Shown here: positions 12,317-23,303 of the stretch, piece by piece | How the letters are laid out: every line of letters starts with the position of its first letter | Numbering within the stretch: position 1 is the first letter of the stretch | DNA from: Hydra vulgaris | Taxonomy: Eukaryota > Cnidaria > Hydrozoa > Anthoathecata > Hydridae | NCBI RefSeq assembly: GCF_038396675.1 | Contig: NC_088921.1 | Location: 802,501-866,500, forward strand | Length of the DNA: 64,000 nucleotides | Reading direction: 5' to 3' | The notes under the pieces: generated by a model | The model's database searches: none | The model's input: the letters and a program-made list of their open reading frames with translations, nothing else | What the model was told of the DNA's origin: nothing | Position numbers and translations under genes: made by a program

Positions 12317-12769
12317 CTATAATACTATAAGCTAGGTATAATATAAAGGTATAATACTAAAAGATATACATAGTGTTTTCAGATGTCTAACTGGACATCT
12401 GAAAACATTATGTATATCCTATTATTAGAAATAAGAACCTAGTAGTTATCTAAATAAGGAATTTCAAAACAACTTTCAAATAATCATTTTAAGCTTAAAA
12501 ATACTGAAATAGTTTTAATCATTATTTATTTATTTTTCATTTGCTTTTTTTTTAATTTTATTTTTACTAATTAATTGCTTGATATTATATTTAATACAAT
12601 TTAAGCACCTTTTAGTTCTTAACTACCCAATGCTGTGTGCTAAAAGGTTAATGAGACAACTGCATGGTAGGCAGCTCGATATCTTTTTAAAATAAACTAA
12701 TATGAAATTAGTTTTTCAAATAGTCATCATAAATTTATAAATGCAGCATGAACTATTAGCTGAGCTCTG

Positions 12770-12967
12770 TGAGTACACACTACTCAGGGGTTCCTTCTAA
12801 AACTTTTGTGATGAAGGGGGTGTAGATATTTGTCCTCTGCAATTTGCAATTTGCCAACTATAGTTCAAAACTTGCTCAATGTGCCAACTCAAATGCTAAT
12901 GTGAAAGCTTTTTGGGTGGATGGGAGGGGGTGGGACACACCCTACACCTCCCCTTCGGGTCGGCCCT

Positions 12968-12972
<5 letters not shown>
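12770..12972 (+). repeat. Repeat R2, copy 1
   Basis: Matches 60600-60825 in the same orientation. Shared words are aactatagttcaaaacttgc, tcaatgtgccaact, gggacac and tcggccctgt. It ends at the start of an AT microsatellite. Function unknown; it is non-coding and G-rich near its start. Confidence 0.75.

Positions 12973-13034
<62 letters not shown>
12970..13034. repeat. (AT)n microsatellite
   Basis: About 32 AT units immediately after repeat R2. Confidence 0.95.
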
Positions 13035-13036
<2 letters not shown>

Positions 13037-13349
13037 CAAAAAATGTGGTATATAAATGTGTTGTTTCCTCTAAGAATTTACCCGATAATTTTACCCGATA
13101 TATTTGCATAACATGGAAAAAACGTTTTGCCAATCATAAGCAATCTTTCAAAAATTAAAAGTATTTAAAATACATTATGCTGTCAAAATATATATGGAAA
13201 TGAAAAGGTAAAAATATTGATAATTTTATACTGAATTGAAATTAAAGTTTTATTAATGTGATCATTCATTTCTGATGAGTCTTTATTGATGAATGAAGTT
13301 ACACAGTGTTAGATGAAAGAAATTTTTGTTAAGTGGTTTTCTACTAATT

Positions 13350-13358
13350 TATATATAT

Positions 13359-13449
<91 letters not shown>
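13350..13449. repeat. (AT)n microsatellite, interrupted
   Basis: AT alternation with two AA breaks (13369, 13393). Confidence 0.95.
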
Positions 13450-13454
<5 letters not shown>

Positions 13455-13455
<1 letters not shown>

Positions 13456-13850
13456 CCCCACCGACCCCAAACGTGAGAGCAACAAGTTGATGATATGTTT
13501 TTGCATTATTTTTAACTAGAGTTATATTTATCGATAAATTTTAAATTTCATAGTAAAATATTTTAGCATTCAAAAATTATGACCATATAAAGTTTAAACC
13601 CCTGAGGGGGTTGCAAGTTTTATATTTTCATAAGTTTTGAACTTAAAAGATAATACTATGAAACTTTAAGTTTATGGATGAATATAAGTCTAGTTGAAAA
13701 TAATACAAAAAATATTTCATCAACTTGTTGCTCTCACGTTTGGGGCAAGAGGGGGGGGAGGGCTAAATTTTTTGGGGCTTTTTTGATCCCAAGCGCCAAT
13801 CATCGCAATTTTTTGCAAAGCATCCTTATTTGACATAAGTATAAACAAAT
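13455..13850. repeat. Repeat R3, copy 1, with inverted ends
   Basis: Bases 13462-13495 (ccccaaacgtgagagcaaca, then agttgatga) recur as a reverse complement at 13715-13745 (tcaacttgttgctctcacgt). This gives a hairpin with about 30-bp arms and a 220-bp loop. The part after 13735 (G tract, then ggggcttttttg, then cccaagcgcc) matches 38140-38235. A non-coding repeat element inserted in the P-like relic is likely. Confidence 0.65.
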
Positions 13851-13889
13851 AAATGTTTGGAGTTTGCTACATGTCTGGAAGTTTGCTAT

Positions 13890-14760
13890 CTGAAAGACCA
13901 AAAACATTTTGAATTCCTTCCATTTAGAAGGTGGCCATCTATTAAAGCAAGCAATCTTTGGAAATACCTTTTAGGTTCTTTGCATGTGGTATTAACACTT
14001 ATAGTTGGTTTAATCAAACCTCCTTTGTCTTTGAATTTAAAAAGCTATTTTGTTTAAAATGAAAGGGGAGTACTAGTACGTTCTGACATTTAATGCAGAT
14101 ATTTTTTTGATGCTATTTTAGCTATATATCATGCCATATATGATATTAAATCTATTTGGTATTTAAATCAATTGCTGCAGTTTGGAATTTCTGCATAATC
14201 GTAATCACTAATAATTGGTTCTCTCTCCAACGAATCATATTTTCTCAATAATTCAATTTCAGTCATAGATATTTTAATGCTGGAGTTAGCAAAAGAATAG
14301 TCTAAAACATTTAGAATATAAGTTTTATCTTTGATGCTGCAGTTTCCATTTAAACGTTGAGTGCTACTTTGCATCAAAAGTCATTTATATGTGACTGTGA
14401 ATTGTTAGCAATTGATAATGCTATTAAAAATTGAAACAGATCTTACAGCATCAAAAAAGAGCTCTAGATGGTTTTGACTGAACTTATAAGTTAAAAAATA
14501 ATTTAATGATGAACTTTCTTTTTCAACCCAGTCGAAAAATATATCTTAAGCAGATTTAATTGCTGCCAAATACCCAATGAAACCAGTTTTTTGACTATAC
14601 AAGATTATTTGCGTACCAGTAATATCTTTGAGACTAATGATATAATTATATGCAATGCCAAAAACGGAAACCAAAGAGTTATGCAATGCACACAATGCTG
14701 ACTTATATTCTTTAGCAAATAGGTTTCTTGAATTTAATATGTCTTATAATCAATCTGTTA
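13890..14760 (-). pseudogene. P-element/THAP9-like transposase relic, C-terminal half
   Basis: Read on the minus strand from 14760. LNSRNLFAKEYKSAL comes first, then ISLKDITGTQIILYSQKTGF with IGYLAAIKSA, then YFLTYKFSQNHLELFFDAV near 14470. The last motif is highly characteristic of P-element and THAP9 transposases. After several stops, GGLIKPTISV appears near 14000, followed by FQRLLALIDGH; this matches the conserved C-terminal GGL block. The THAP DNA-binding domain and the first catalytic residues are not found, so only the distal half remains. The family excises DNA with a GTP-dependent DDE-type enzyme. Stops and shifts make this a fossil. Confidence 0.8.
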
Positions 14761-15403
14761 TGCAAATAAACTTAATGGCATATTTATAAAATTATTTAAC
14801 TTCTATATACAGTTCATTGATATAAAAAAGTCAGAAAACTATAATATATTACTACAAAACTTAACAGCAGGTAAACAGTATATATAACTTTAGTTAAGGA
14901 GGTTTAAAGATTTCAAAGAGGAAGTAATGTTTTGACTATTTCTATATCAAAAATTTAATAAACACATTTTTTTCAAACAAATGTATTTTTACATACATTT
15001 GTATCTTCAATTGTATGGAGTGACTATCCTTCCAATTATAAGAAACGATTATTTACTTTTAATTTGTTTTAAAAGTTTCAATTTGTTTTAAAATTTGTTT
15101 TTAAGATGCTATAAATAACTATAATTCAGACCTGGTTTTTTTTTACCAGGGACATTCATAAAAAATTTTAATCAAATAACTTATGCAATAATAGCATTCA
15201 AGTATAATATAATTCTAGAAGGAACAGGAGTTTTTTTGTACTCACAGCACTCAATTATTAGTTCATGCAACATTTGTACAAAATGGTATCTTGCTACAAA
15301 AAATAGAGAACATAAATTGTAAGTAGACACGAATACTACTTACCATGCTGTTACGTTATTAACCTTCTAGCATACAGCATTGGGTAACTAAGAACTAAAA
15401 GGT

Positions 15404-15905
15404 ACATAAATTATACATAAAACTTAACTAAAATTATAAACTTCACTAATGGTATTTAATAATAAACTAAATTATTCAAAAAGAAATTTTTTTTTCTCTA
15501 ATATATATAAAATTTATTTGCTTTCTTCTATTTTTTACAAATTTATTAGTCTTATTTAATTATTTTCTTTCGTATTTCGATAAAGCCATATAAAATGTAT
15601 ATCGGTTTCACCACTAGGAACTAAAATCGCCGCCATCTTGGGAGGCCAATTTTGGCTTCAACTTTTTTCGGAAAAAACAATAGAATCCGCTATCCAGTTA
15701 TATTTTGAGATCAGTGCTTCTGCCCCATAGTATTAAGCTAAAACTTCAAACTCGTAGATAAAAAAATCATCGAATATTTGTAAACAAAACAAAACAACGA
15801 GCTTCGCGATTTTTTTAAAAAAATAAACCAATCAAAACGCAAACAAAATAAAACGGCACTTTTTGAAAACGAAAGGGCCTAAACACTATATTTTTCATTG
15901 GATCT
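15404..15905. other. AT-rich stretch, no gene recognised
   Basis: Contains one GC-richer patch at 15608-15660 (aaatcgccgccatcttggga) that may be the edge of an unnamed repeat. Nothing else is seen. Confidence 0.4.
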
Positions 15906-15909
15906 CTTC

Positions 15910-16250
15910 TTAACTAAGCTGAGTAGTTCCACTTTGGAATAAAACATCGTAAAGTTTTTTAATGTTGCTATTTACGTGGTATTCAAAACAATTAACATTA
16001 CCAATTAAATAATTTATTTTCTTTTTCTTTAAACTTGTTTTTAAAATATTATATTGCGAATATGCATTGAAGCTTTCAATATGGTCAGATGGTGGCCGAT
16101 AGCAGCAGCATAAAAGTATATTTTTATTGCTATTCGTTAAAAGTTCATTTGTTAAAATCTCTGATGAATTTTTAATGAATTGAATTTTTATTCTTACTAT
16201 TCTATATTCATCCACAATCAGCAAATTGTATTTGTTATATAAAATCTAGG
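15910..16250 (-). pseudogene. LINE endonuclease fragment
   Basis: A 104-residue minus-strand frame includes LLCCCYRPPSDHIESFNAY and YLIGNVNCF. The first is the YRPP block of LINE apurinic-type endonucleases. The second matches the GDFN block, with the catalytic Asp-Asn pair altered to Asn-Val, so it would be inactive. Only the middle of the domain is present. Family placement with LINE-A is likely but not tested. Confidence 0.75.
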
Positions 16251-16548
16251 CTTTGTTTTCTTGTAGAACGATGTGCAACAGCTAAATAAAATTAAGATTT
16301 TTACAGCACTCTTCTACATATAAAGAAGACATTAGTCGCCATATTATATATTCTGAATTCTTTTTTATTTTTGAATAAATAATTTATAGATTTATTAATT
16401 GACAAAATTTTTTGATAAATTAAAATTAAATTTATTAAAACCAGATCTAGAACTAAGAACAGATGAAAATTGCATCATCAAAGGAATATTTTTTCAAGAC
16501 TTTGAAACGAAACATTTTTATATCATGAGTTACTTTTGGTTTTAATTC

Positions 16549-17710
16549 CCGTGATTTTGGTTTTTCTAAGAAAGCAGCAGAGTTATTAGTTTCTAGAATA
16601 ATGAAAAACCTCTTATTTAGAGATTTGCAAAAGTTTCCTACGACAGAACAAGAGAGGAAGCATTTGCTTACGACAGAACAAGAAGCATTTGCTTAACTTT
16701 TTCAGAAGACTACTTATTTATTTTCTGCAATGATATTTCATGTCTCCTATTACAGTTAGATATTTCATGTCTCCTATTACAGTTAGATATTTCATGTCTC
16801 CTATTACAGTTAGATATTTCATGTCTCCTATTACAGTTAGATATTTCATGTCTCCTATTACAGTTAGATATTTCATGTCTCCTATTACAGTTAGATATTT
16901 CATGTCTCCTATTACAGTTAGATATTTCATGTCTCCTATTACAGTTAGATATTTCATGTCTCCTATTACAGTTAGATATTTCATGTCTCCTATTACAGTT
17001 AGATATTTCATGTCTCCTATTACAGTTAGATATTTCATGTCTCCTATTACAGTTAGATATTTCTATATAATCCAACAGAATGGAGACTGTTTACTGATAG
17101 CTCAAAGCGAGTTGTCAAGTGTGTTTTTTTGATCAATGGTAATATTTTTGGTACTGTACCAATCAGTCATTCTGTTTATTTACAAGCGTGTTACCATGAA
17201 ACTGAAATGATGCTTAACTTAAATAAATATGCAGATCACAACTGGATTATTTGTGTTGATCTAAAAATGGTTAACTTTCTCTATGGTCAGGAAAAAGGTT
17301 TTACTAAATTTCTATGTTAATTTTGCATGGGAATAGTCGAGCAAGAAAGAAACATTGGATACAAAAAAAACGGTCATTTTGCAAAACTCTCATAATGGGC
17401 ATGCCAAATATTGTACATTAACCCATATTTAATAGAAACAAAATAATTTTTCGAGCACTCCATCTTAAACCTGGTTTCATGACACAATTTGTTAAAGTAC
17501 CAAAAAATGTTAATGTTTCCTCTCAGTATTCAGTTAAAACATTACCAGGTTTGCATTAGAGAAAAAATTCTGTAATTTTTGATGGGCCACAACTTCGATA
17601 CCTTATAAATGTTAAAGAATTTGTTCAAAAAATGGATAGTAAGGAGTATACCGCATTGTTGTTGTTTGTAGATCCTGTAAAAAACTTTCTCGGAAATAAA
17701 ACAGCTAAAA
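16549..17710 (+). pseudogene. Relic of a multicopy animal gene family (EWRLF-type), function unknown
   Basis: With several frameshifts it reads DFGFSKKAAELLVSRIMKNL near 16550, then FFRRLL and FCND near 16705, then twelve tandem copies of ISCLLLQLD. After that come YNPTEWRLFTDSSKRVVKCV (17068), GTVPISHSVYLQACYHE and WIICVDLKMVNFLYGQEKG. I recognise this order from a repetitive protein family common in arthropods and cnidarians, with a WRLF-DSS motif and an ICVDLKMV-like motif. I know of no assigned biochemical function; its high copy number suggests it belongs to a mobile element. The downstream part (17340-17700) is badly shifted. Only the first half of the family's usual length is present. 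Confidence 0.65.
16732..17063. repeat. 27-bp coding minisatellite, about 12 copies
   Basis: The unit is gatatttcatgtctcctatt followed by acagtta, repeated about twelve times with essentially no differences. Because 27 is divisible by three it stays in frame and adds a nine-residue unit (ISCLLLQLD) to the relic around it. Perfect identity of copies means the expansion is recent compared with the decay of the surrounding frame. Confidence 0.95.
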
Positions 17711-18423
17711 ACTAAACAAAATTAAAAGCTATTTGTGATCTTGTTTTTTAAATTTAAATTGAAATCATTTAAACTATTCTCATAGCATATATAAATGAAT
17801 TTAAATCTGCTTTAGTCTTCAAAAAATTTAATAACTTATCTAAACTTTAGAAAAAAAAAAAAATTTTATGACAAAAAACCTGTAGCTTACCATAAAAGTC
17901 TGACGTCAGATTTGAATTCAGAGTATCAAGATTAAGAGCTAATGTCAGCATTAATGTAATAAATTTTTTTGTTGACCTGTGTTATTTTTGTTGCATTGGA
18001 AGAAAATAGATTTTAGCAGCAACGTAAACATTATTTACAAAAATATTTTTCGAAACATTTTGTTCTGTTTATTATGCTAACTTTCCGATTTGTGAAATGA
18101 CCATAAGCCCTAAAAACTTAAGTTTTATTTGAACTACTTAAGGATTTAAAAAATCATCTAAAGTCTAACAAAAGTTTTTTATAAAATATTTAAAAACAAA
18201 CCAAAAAACATTCAAAGAGATATAGCAAGTTACGTAGAAATTGCCATAAAAATTTTACTACTAAAAAGAATCGTACTAGACAGGCATTTTTTAAATATAT
18301 ATATATATGTTTAAATATGTTTATATATTTTTAAATACCTTTCGAGGTCAAGATTTTGATAACGAACAAATATCGTTCTGGTGTTCAAGCTAGAGTTTCT
18401 AGTCTTTACTCTTTGATATATGA
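17711..18423. other. AT-rich stretch, no gene recognised
   Basis: A, T and AT runs only; a short (TA)n lies at 18296-18308. Confidence 0.4.
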
Positions 18424-18608
18424 GCAGCCGTGGCGCAGTGGTAGCGCACTGGTTTCAGAAACAAAGGAACCATGGTTCAAACCAACTAACCTCCGGCCAA
18501 GTTTTACGACATCGGTTAGGAAGTATTTTGTTCTCTGCGCATGCCAAAGCCAGAGCAACTACTTAACGCCTTCTAGCCCCTGTTACTCTACGGATTTGAT
18601 ATGTAATT
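18424..18608 (+). mobile_element. tRNA-derived SINE
   Basis: Begins with a tRNA-like head: box A tggcgcagtggtagcgc at 18431-18447 and box B ggttcaaacca at about 18474. These are the internal promoter elements read by RNA polymerase III. The anticodon arm cannot be folded convincingly and the region after box B (ctaacctccggccaag) does not form an acceptor stem, so it is not a working tRNA. A tRNA-unrelated body of about 100 bp follows and ends in a T run at 18606. No second copy was found in the window. Confidence 0.7.
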
Positions 18609-18797
18609 TTTTTTTTGTATTTAAACATGTATTCAGCGTTATTAAATACATAAAAACACCGTGTTTGATTAAAAATGTAGTAGCTTTTGTTTCAAAGAAA
18701 TTTTATAGGTTTTAAAACATCTTTCATCAGCATTTTTGACTCACAATTGCAGAGATGATGTCTATTATATTGATAGAAATTGAAGCATTATTTATTT

Positions 18798-18900
18798 GAT
18801 GTGGCTGGATAGCTCAGTTTGTTAGAGCCTCAAACAACATGTTAAAACCCGGATACTTGCGCAATCCGATTTAAAATCCGACCACCGCCAACTCAGCGCT
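18798..18900 (+). pseudogene. Degenerate tRNA-like sequence or SINE head
   Basis: The text ggctggatagctcagtttgt followed by tagagc looks like the 5' half of a tRNA with box A. Box B is poor (ccgatttaaaatcc). It lies 200 bp after the SINE above and could be a second tRNA-derived retroposon head or a tRNA fossil. Confidence 0.45.
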
Positions 18901-19253
18901 TGAATTGTACTTTGGTACAAATAAATGTTGGTTTTATAACAAATGCTATTTTTGGTTAATTTTAATGAATATTTGTGGCTGATCCTATGATAAGTCAACA
19001 ATATCTTTAGATATATTGCATGGTATAAAAAAATCTGGCTTGAAATTCAAATAGAACTAAAAATTAAATAAAAAAATATGAATAATAGGAAAACCTGAAA
19101 GGCGGATATGCTGTTTATAAAAAGAAAGAAAAAAATAGTTAGTATCCATTCTAGATTTTCGATTGGAGTATGGAGTGTAATTTCGATTTTGACAATAGAA
19201 TTCCATTTTGACAAACATCCACCCCTATAAATATAAGCTACCATAAGATACGT
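18901..19253. other. AT-rich stretch, no gene recognised
   Basis: Nothing beyond A/T-rich sequence was seen. Confidence 0.4.
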
Positions 19254-19983
19254 GACGTATTATTTTAGATTAAATTTTATTTAAATAATCGTGCTCAATA
19301 TGTGCACATTGACAATAAATCACCAAAAACGTTACTAAACATTATTTGTGGCAAGCCACAAGGTTCTATACTCGGACCTCTTTTTTTTCTTATATATATC
19401 AATGTTTGTCGACAACACAAATTTATTTTTTATCGCACAACAGCATTACTGTTTTATTTGAAATTATGAACTTAGAACTTAAAAAAACTGGTTCAAAGTA
19501 AATAAACTTTCAATAAATATTGACAAAACTAAGTGGACTCTATTTCACCCACCTTACAAAACAAAAACAATACCATTCGAAACGCCCTCTATCTTCATTG
19601 GTAATATTCAAGTAAAATGAGAAAAAACTACACAGTTTTTTGGAATATATTCTGATAAAAATCTTACATGGAGACAGCACGTCAAAAATTTATGCAACAA
19701 AATTTCAAAAAGTTTTGGAATTTTAAACAAATCAAAAAGCTATTTAAACATGCGCACTTTAACGCAACTGTATTATTCACTTATTCACTGCCATATCAAC
19801 TATGCAAATATTGCGTAAAGGCAGTACTAACAAAAGTAAACTAGAACCTGTTCATTGTCATCAAAAGCCTATAGCACGTTTAGTAAATTCTTGTGATCGA
19901 CAAGCTCATTTGAAAACAAACTTAAAACTTAAAACTCTCTTAAGAAAAATATGTATAAAAGAGTTTTTTAAACATTTAGTAGA
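19254..19983 (+). pseudogene. LINE-A copy 3: RT palm and thumb
   Basis: With frameshifts one reads the RT motif GKPQGSILGPL at about 19343, then FKVNKLSINIDKTKW (matching WFKMNKLSLNVDKTKW of copy 1), FFGIYSDKNLTWRQHVKN, LCNKISKSFGILNKSK and MRTLTQLYYSLIHCHINYAN. The catalytic FADD box is destroyed. An open stretch 19802-19987 continues with STNKSKLEPVHCHQK. The LINE is cut at 19975-19983 by a minisatellite and MITE-A, and its C-terminal codons resume at about 21370. Confidence 0.85.
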
Positions 19984-20374
19984 TTAGGGTAATATCTAGT
20001 AGATTAGGGTAATATCTAGTAGATTAGGGTAATATCTAGTAGATTAGGGTAATATCTAGTAGATTAGGGTAATATCTAGTAGATTAGGGTAATATCTGGT
20101 AGATTAGGGTAATATCTAGTAGATTAGGGTAATGTCTAGTAGATTAGGGTAATATCTAGTAGATTAGGGTAATATCTAGTAGATTAGGGTAATATCTAGT
20201 AGATTAGGGTAATATCTAGTAGATTAGGGTAATATCTAGTAGATTAGGGTAATATCTAGTAGATTAGGGTAATATCTAGTAGATTAGGGTAATATCTAGT
20301 AGATTAGGGTAATATCTAGTAGATTAGGGTAATATCTAGTAGATTAGGGTAATATCTAGTAGATTAGGGTAATA
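19981..20374. repeat. 20-bp minisatellite made from a LINE/MITE junction
   Basis: About 19.7 copies of agattagggtaatatctagt; one unit has ctggt and the next aatgtc. The unit combines the end of MITE-A (ttagggtaatat) with the adjoining LINE-A bases (tagtaga). It does contain TTAGGG, but the array is an internal minisatellite. Confidence 0.95.
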
Positions 20375-21358
20375 TAAAGAGCACCTTTAACAAAAATTTG
20401 AATATTTTCAAAAATAATTATGCCGGATCCAAAAATTTTGCGAACAAACAATTTTTAGGTATCCTTACTTATTAACCACTTAGATATTTAGGCACCCAAA
20501 ATTTTTCTTAAAAAAACAGAGGTCTTAAAAAAGTAGCAAAAGTGCTCATATTACCGAGACCACTTGGTAATATGAGCACTTTAAATTAGCTCAAAAAAAT
20601 AACATTAAGGAAAAAAATACCAATCTCCCAATTAGAACTAATTTTTGGAATATAATGATTCGTTATTAATAAAACTTATCTTTAAAAGATCAAATTTGGA
20701 CCACTTTTTGTTGGAACGATACTACTATGTTTTCCACAAAAAAAAAAAAAAAAAAAAAAAAAATAATTAGCTCGTTATTTTTTCAATTTAATTAACTCAA
20801 ACCTTTGAACGATAAAAATTCAGATTTTTTGAATTTAAATTAAAAATATTTAGTATTTTAAAAATATTATAATTTTTTATCATGTTTTGTATTTATTCAA
20901 AAAGTATTCAAAACCACTACGATTTTAGGACTTTAAATTATGTAATTTCAATGAAAAACATTGAGTAATTTGAGCATACTCATATTACACAAAATCTTTA
21001 AATAAAAGTCAAAACTAGTTATTTCTGTGCATTGTTTTTCTAACAAAATAGGATTGGATTTTTAGCTTACATACTTTTCTTTATGAAAAAATAATTTCAT
21101 TATTTTAGCATCAAAATTTCGCGCCACAGATTTATTTATGCGTGATGATATTATTTTAACAACGCAAAAAATTTAACAGCCTTTTAATTAGATGATGCCA
21201 CTAATTACTGAATATAAATTTACGCTAATTGTACTGATTCCTATTATTACCACATAAAGTCGATTCAAAAAATACAAAGCAACTTTAGTTTCACTGCTTA
21301 CATCTAATAAATCTTTAAGTATGCTCATATTACCAAAGTTCTCATATTACCCTAATCT
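20363..21358. mobile_element. MITE-A copy 1
   Basis: Starts ttagggtaatataaagagca and ends tctcatattaccctaa, giving short terminal inverted repeats of about 12 bases. The subterminal motif ggtaatatgagc (or complement) appears at about 20545, 20567, 20985 and 21330. No coding frame. A second copy is dispersed over 45748-46966 and 51907-52132, split by later insertions. It is inserted in LINE-A copy 3. A poly(A) run of 25 lies at 20741. Confidence 0.85.
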
Positions 21359-21361
21359 AAC

Positions 21362-21620
21362 CTATATCAACTTAACGTATTTAATATTCTTTTTTTATGT
21401 GCAAATGTAAAACAAAATTATCACTGTCTCCTTTTCATGTTTTATTTATAACAAAACAAAAAAATAAATACAATCTACGAAATGATGATTTTTTGATGCA
21501 ACCATTTTCAAAAACTAATCATTGTCAATTTTGCATATCATTTCGTAAACCGTATCTTTGGAACAAATTGTCTTTATTAACTTATTATATTAGACCGTGG
21601 GGTACTTTTGTAGCTTTTTT
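21362..21620 (+). pseudogene. LINE-A copy 3: C-terminal codons
   Basis: An open frame from 21397 reads MCKCKTKLSLSPFHVLF, then NKYNLRNDDFLMQPFSKTNH and KPYLWNK. This is the end of the LINE-A polymerase after the MITE-A insertion; LWNK corresponds to the same motif at 1735. It fixes the MITE as an insertion within the LINE. Confidence 0.7.
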
Positions 21621-21892
21621 ATGAATACGTTCAATGCGTTTTACTGCTGCTTTTAAATAAAGATAACACGCTGGAGATGCAAATTCTTAATGCGGTCTGA
21701 AACAAGCTGTGTATAATTTCTTCCATAGTTTTTGTCATTACTGATAAATAAATTTTTCATCCATCCTAAAATGTTGTTAGCTTAGATGCAGTTTCGGAAA
21801 AATGTGTATACCACTTGCCATTCGGTGTAATGATAATGCCGAGACCATACTCCGTTTCAGATTTCGAAATGATTATGGTAAAAAATAATGTA

Positions 21893-21902
21893 TGTGTGTA
21901 TG

Positions 21903-21936
<34 letters not shown>

Positions 21937-22174
21937 TGTATGTATGTATGTATGTATGTATGTATGTATGTATGTATGTATGTATGTATGTATGTATGTA
22001 TGTATGTATGTATGTATGTATGTATGTATGTATGTATGTATGTATGTATGTATGTATGTATGTATGTATGTATGTATGTATGTATGTATGTATGTATGTA
22101 TGTATGTATGTATGTATGTATGTATGTATGTATGTATGTATGTATGTATGTATGTATGTATGTATGTATGTATG
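21893..22174. repeat. (TATG)n microsatellite
   Basis: About 68 near-perfect units, the complement of the (ACAT)n at 5421-5748. All long open frames here are repeat artefacts. Confidence 0.97.
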
Positions 22175-23216
22175 TGTGTATATATATGGATGTGTGTAAG
22201 TGTGTGTATTTATATATGTGTTTACATACAAACAATAAAAAAAAAAAATATTTATCAGACCGGAACACATTGGTCAAACATTTTCACCACAAACAAGTTA
22301 TAAAGATAAAAATGTAAACTATGTAAACTATATTATGGAAATATAATAAATAAAAACAAAAAAAAAAAAAAACCATAAAACATTTTTTGTATTTAACTTA
22401 TATTTCAGAGGTGGTTTTTAAAAAAAGTTAGTCGAGAAATGATATTAGATAAGTAAAAAAAAATTTTCGTCGATGCCGAGAAGTAAAAAAAGGTTATAGC
22501 CGATAAGATCACCAAATTCTGTTGATATAAACCAATGACGTCATTGACAAAAACTTCCAAACAATAAAATAAAACGGGTAACTAAAAAATTTCTGACGTA
22601 AACGGCTTCTTGATATTTTGAATAAAAATTGTTGACGAATGTACATGTACTACTTGAAGTAAAGTTTGCAATGAGACTTATTAGTTATTTAAATTTTCAG
22701 TCAGAATGGGCAAAACCTTTAAGGAAATAGCATTTTCGGGTGTTTAACCAAACATAATGGTTTTTTTTAGATCGTACTTTATTTCTTGCTAACTTTTTTG
22801 TATAATATTTGCTTGCTAACTTTTTTATGTAATATTTGTTGTTGGAATTCATTGCAAAGAATTAATTGCAAAGTTTCAAAATGAATTTTACAACAAGTTG
22901 CCTAGAAAATCCCTAAAATCGCTGGAAAAATTCCAATATTTAAGAAGTTTTTCCCAAGAGACATTTTCAACGTTATGCAATCGCGTAGTTCGGCGATTTT
23001 GTTTCAAGTTTTTCACCATAAATTAGAATTTCTTAAGTTATTTTTTTATTCTTATTTAATAATAACTAATTTTTAAAAATTTTAAGAATTTCTAAATTTT
23101 AATTTATGATTTAGCTATTTTTATTTGAAGAATAGGATTTTTTATTCGGAAATTTTAATTTTATGAGCATTTGGAAATACCGCTTTTGACGGGACTCCAC
23201 AGGGCTAGCTTACAAC

Positions 23217-23219
<3 letters not shown>
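22175..23219. other. No gene recognised
   Basis: AT-rich. A 26-bp direct duplication (cttgctaacttttttgtata and following bases) lies at 22788-22840. Nothing else is supportable. Confidence 0.4.

Positions 23220-23300
<81 letters not shown>
23220..23300. repeat. (AT)n microsatellite
   Basis: About 40 AT units. Confidence 0.95.

Positions 23301-23303
<3 letters not shown>

Larger units (their letters stand above)
12603..15403 (-). mobile_element. P-element-like transposon relic (candidate ends)
   Basis: An inverted repeat bounds this segment. At 12605-12655 the text contains accttttagttctta, cccaatgctg and aaaggttaat; the reverse complement of 15352-15403 contains the same blocks in order with about six differences. 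Between them lies a transposase relic on the minus strand. That these are the true termini of the P-like element is inference, since a later insertion (13455-13850) and two AT runs also lie inside. Confidence 0.6.

Noticed and set aside
13857..14057. Plus-strand 66-residue frame
   Set aside because: Shadow of the P-like transposase GGL block read on the minus strand.
16732..17063. CRISPR-like array
   Set aside because: Units are contiguous with no spacers, and the context is a eukaryotic transposon-rich genome. The same holds for 32708-33568 and 19981-20374.
18424..18500. Functional tRNA gene
   Set aside because: Boxes A and B are present but the acceptor and T arms do not pair and a SINE body follows. 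The same holds for 18798 and 61424.
19981..20374. TTAGGG repeats as interstitial telomere
   Set aside because: TTAGGG occurs once per 20-bp unit and comes from the MITE-A end; there is no contiguous TTAGGG array.
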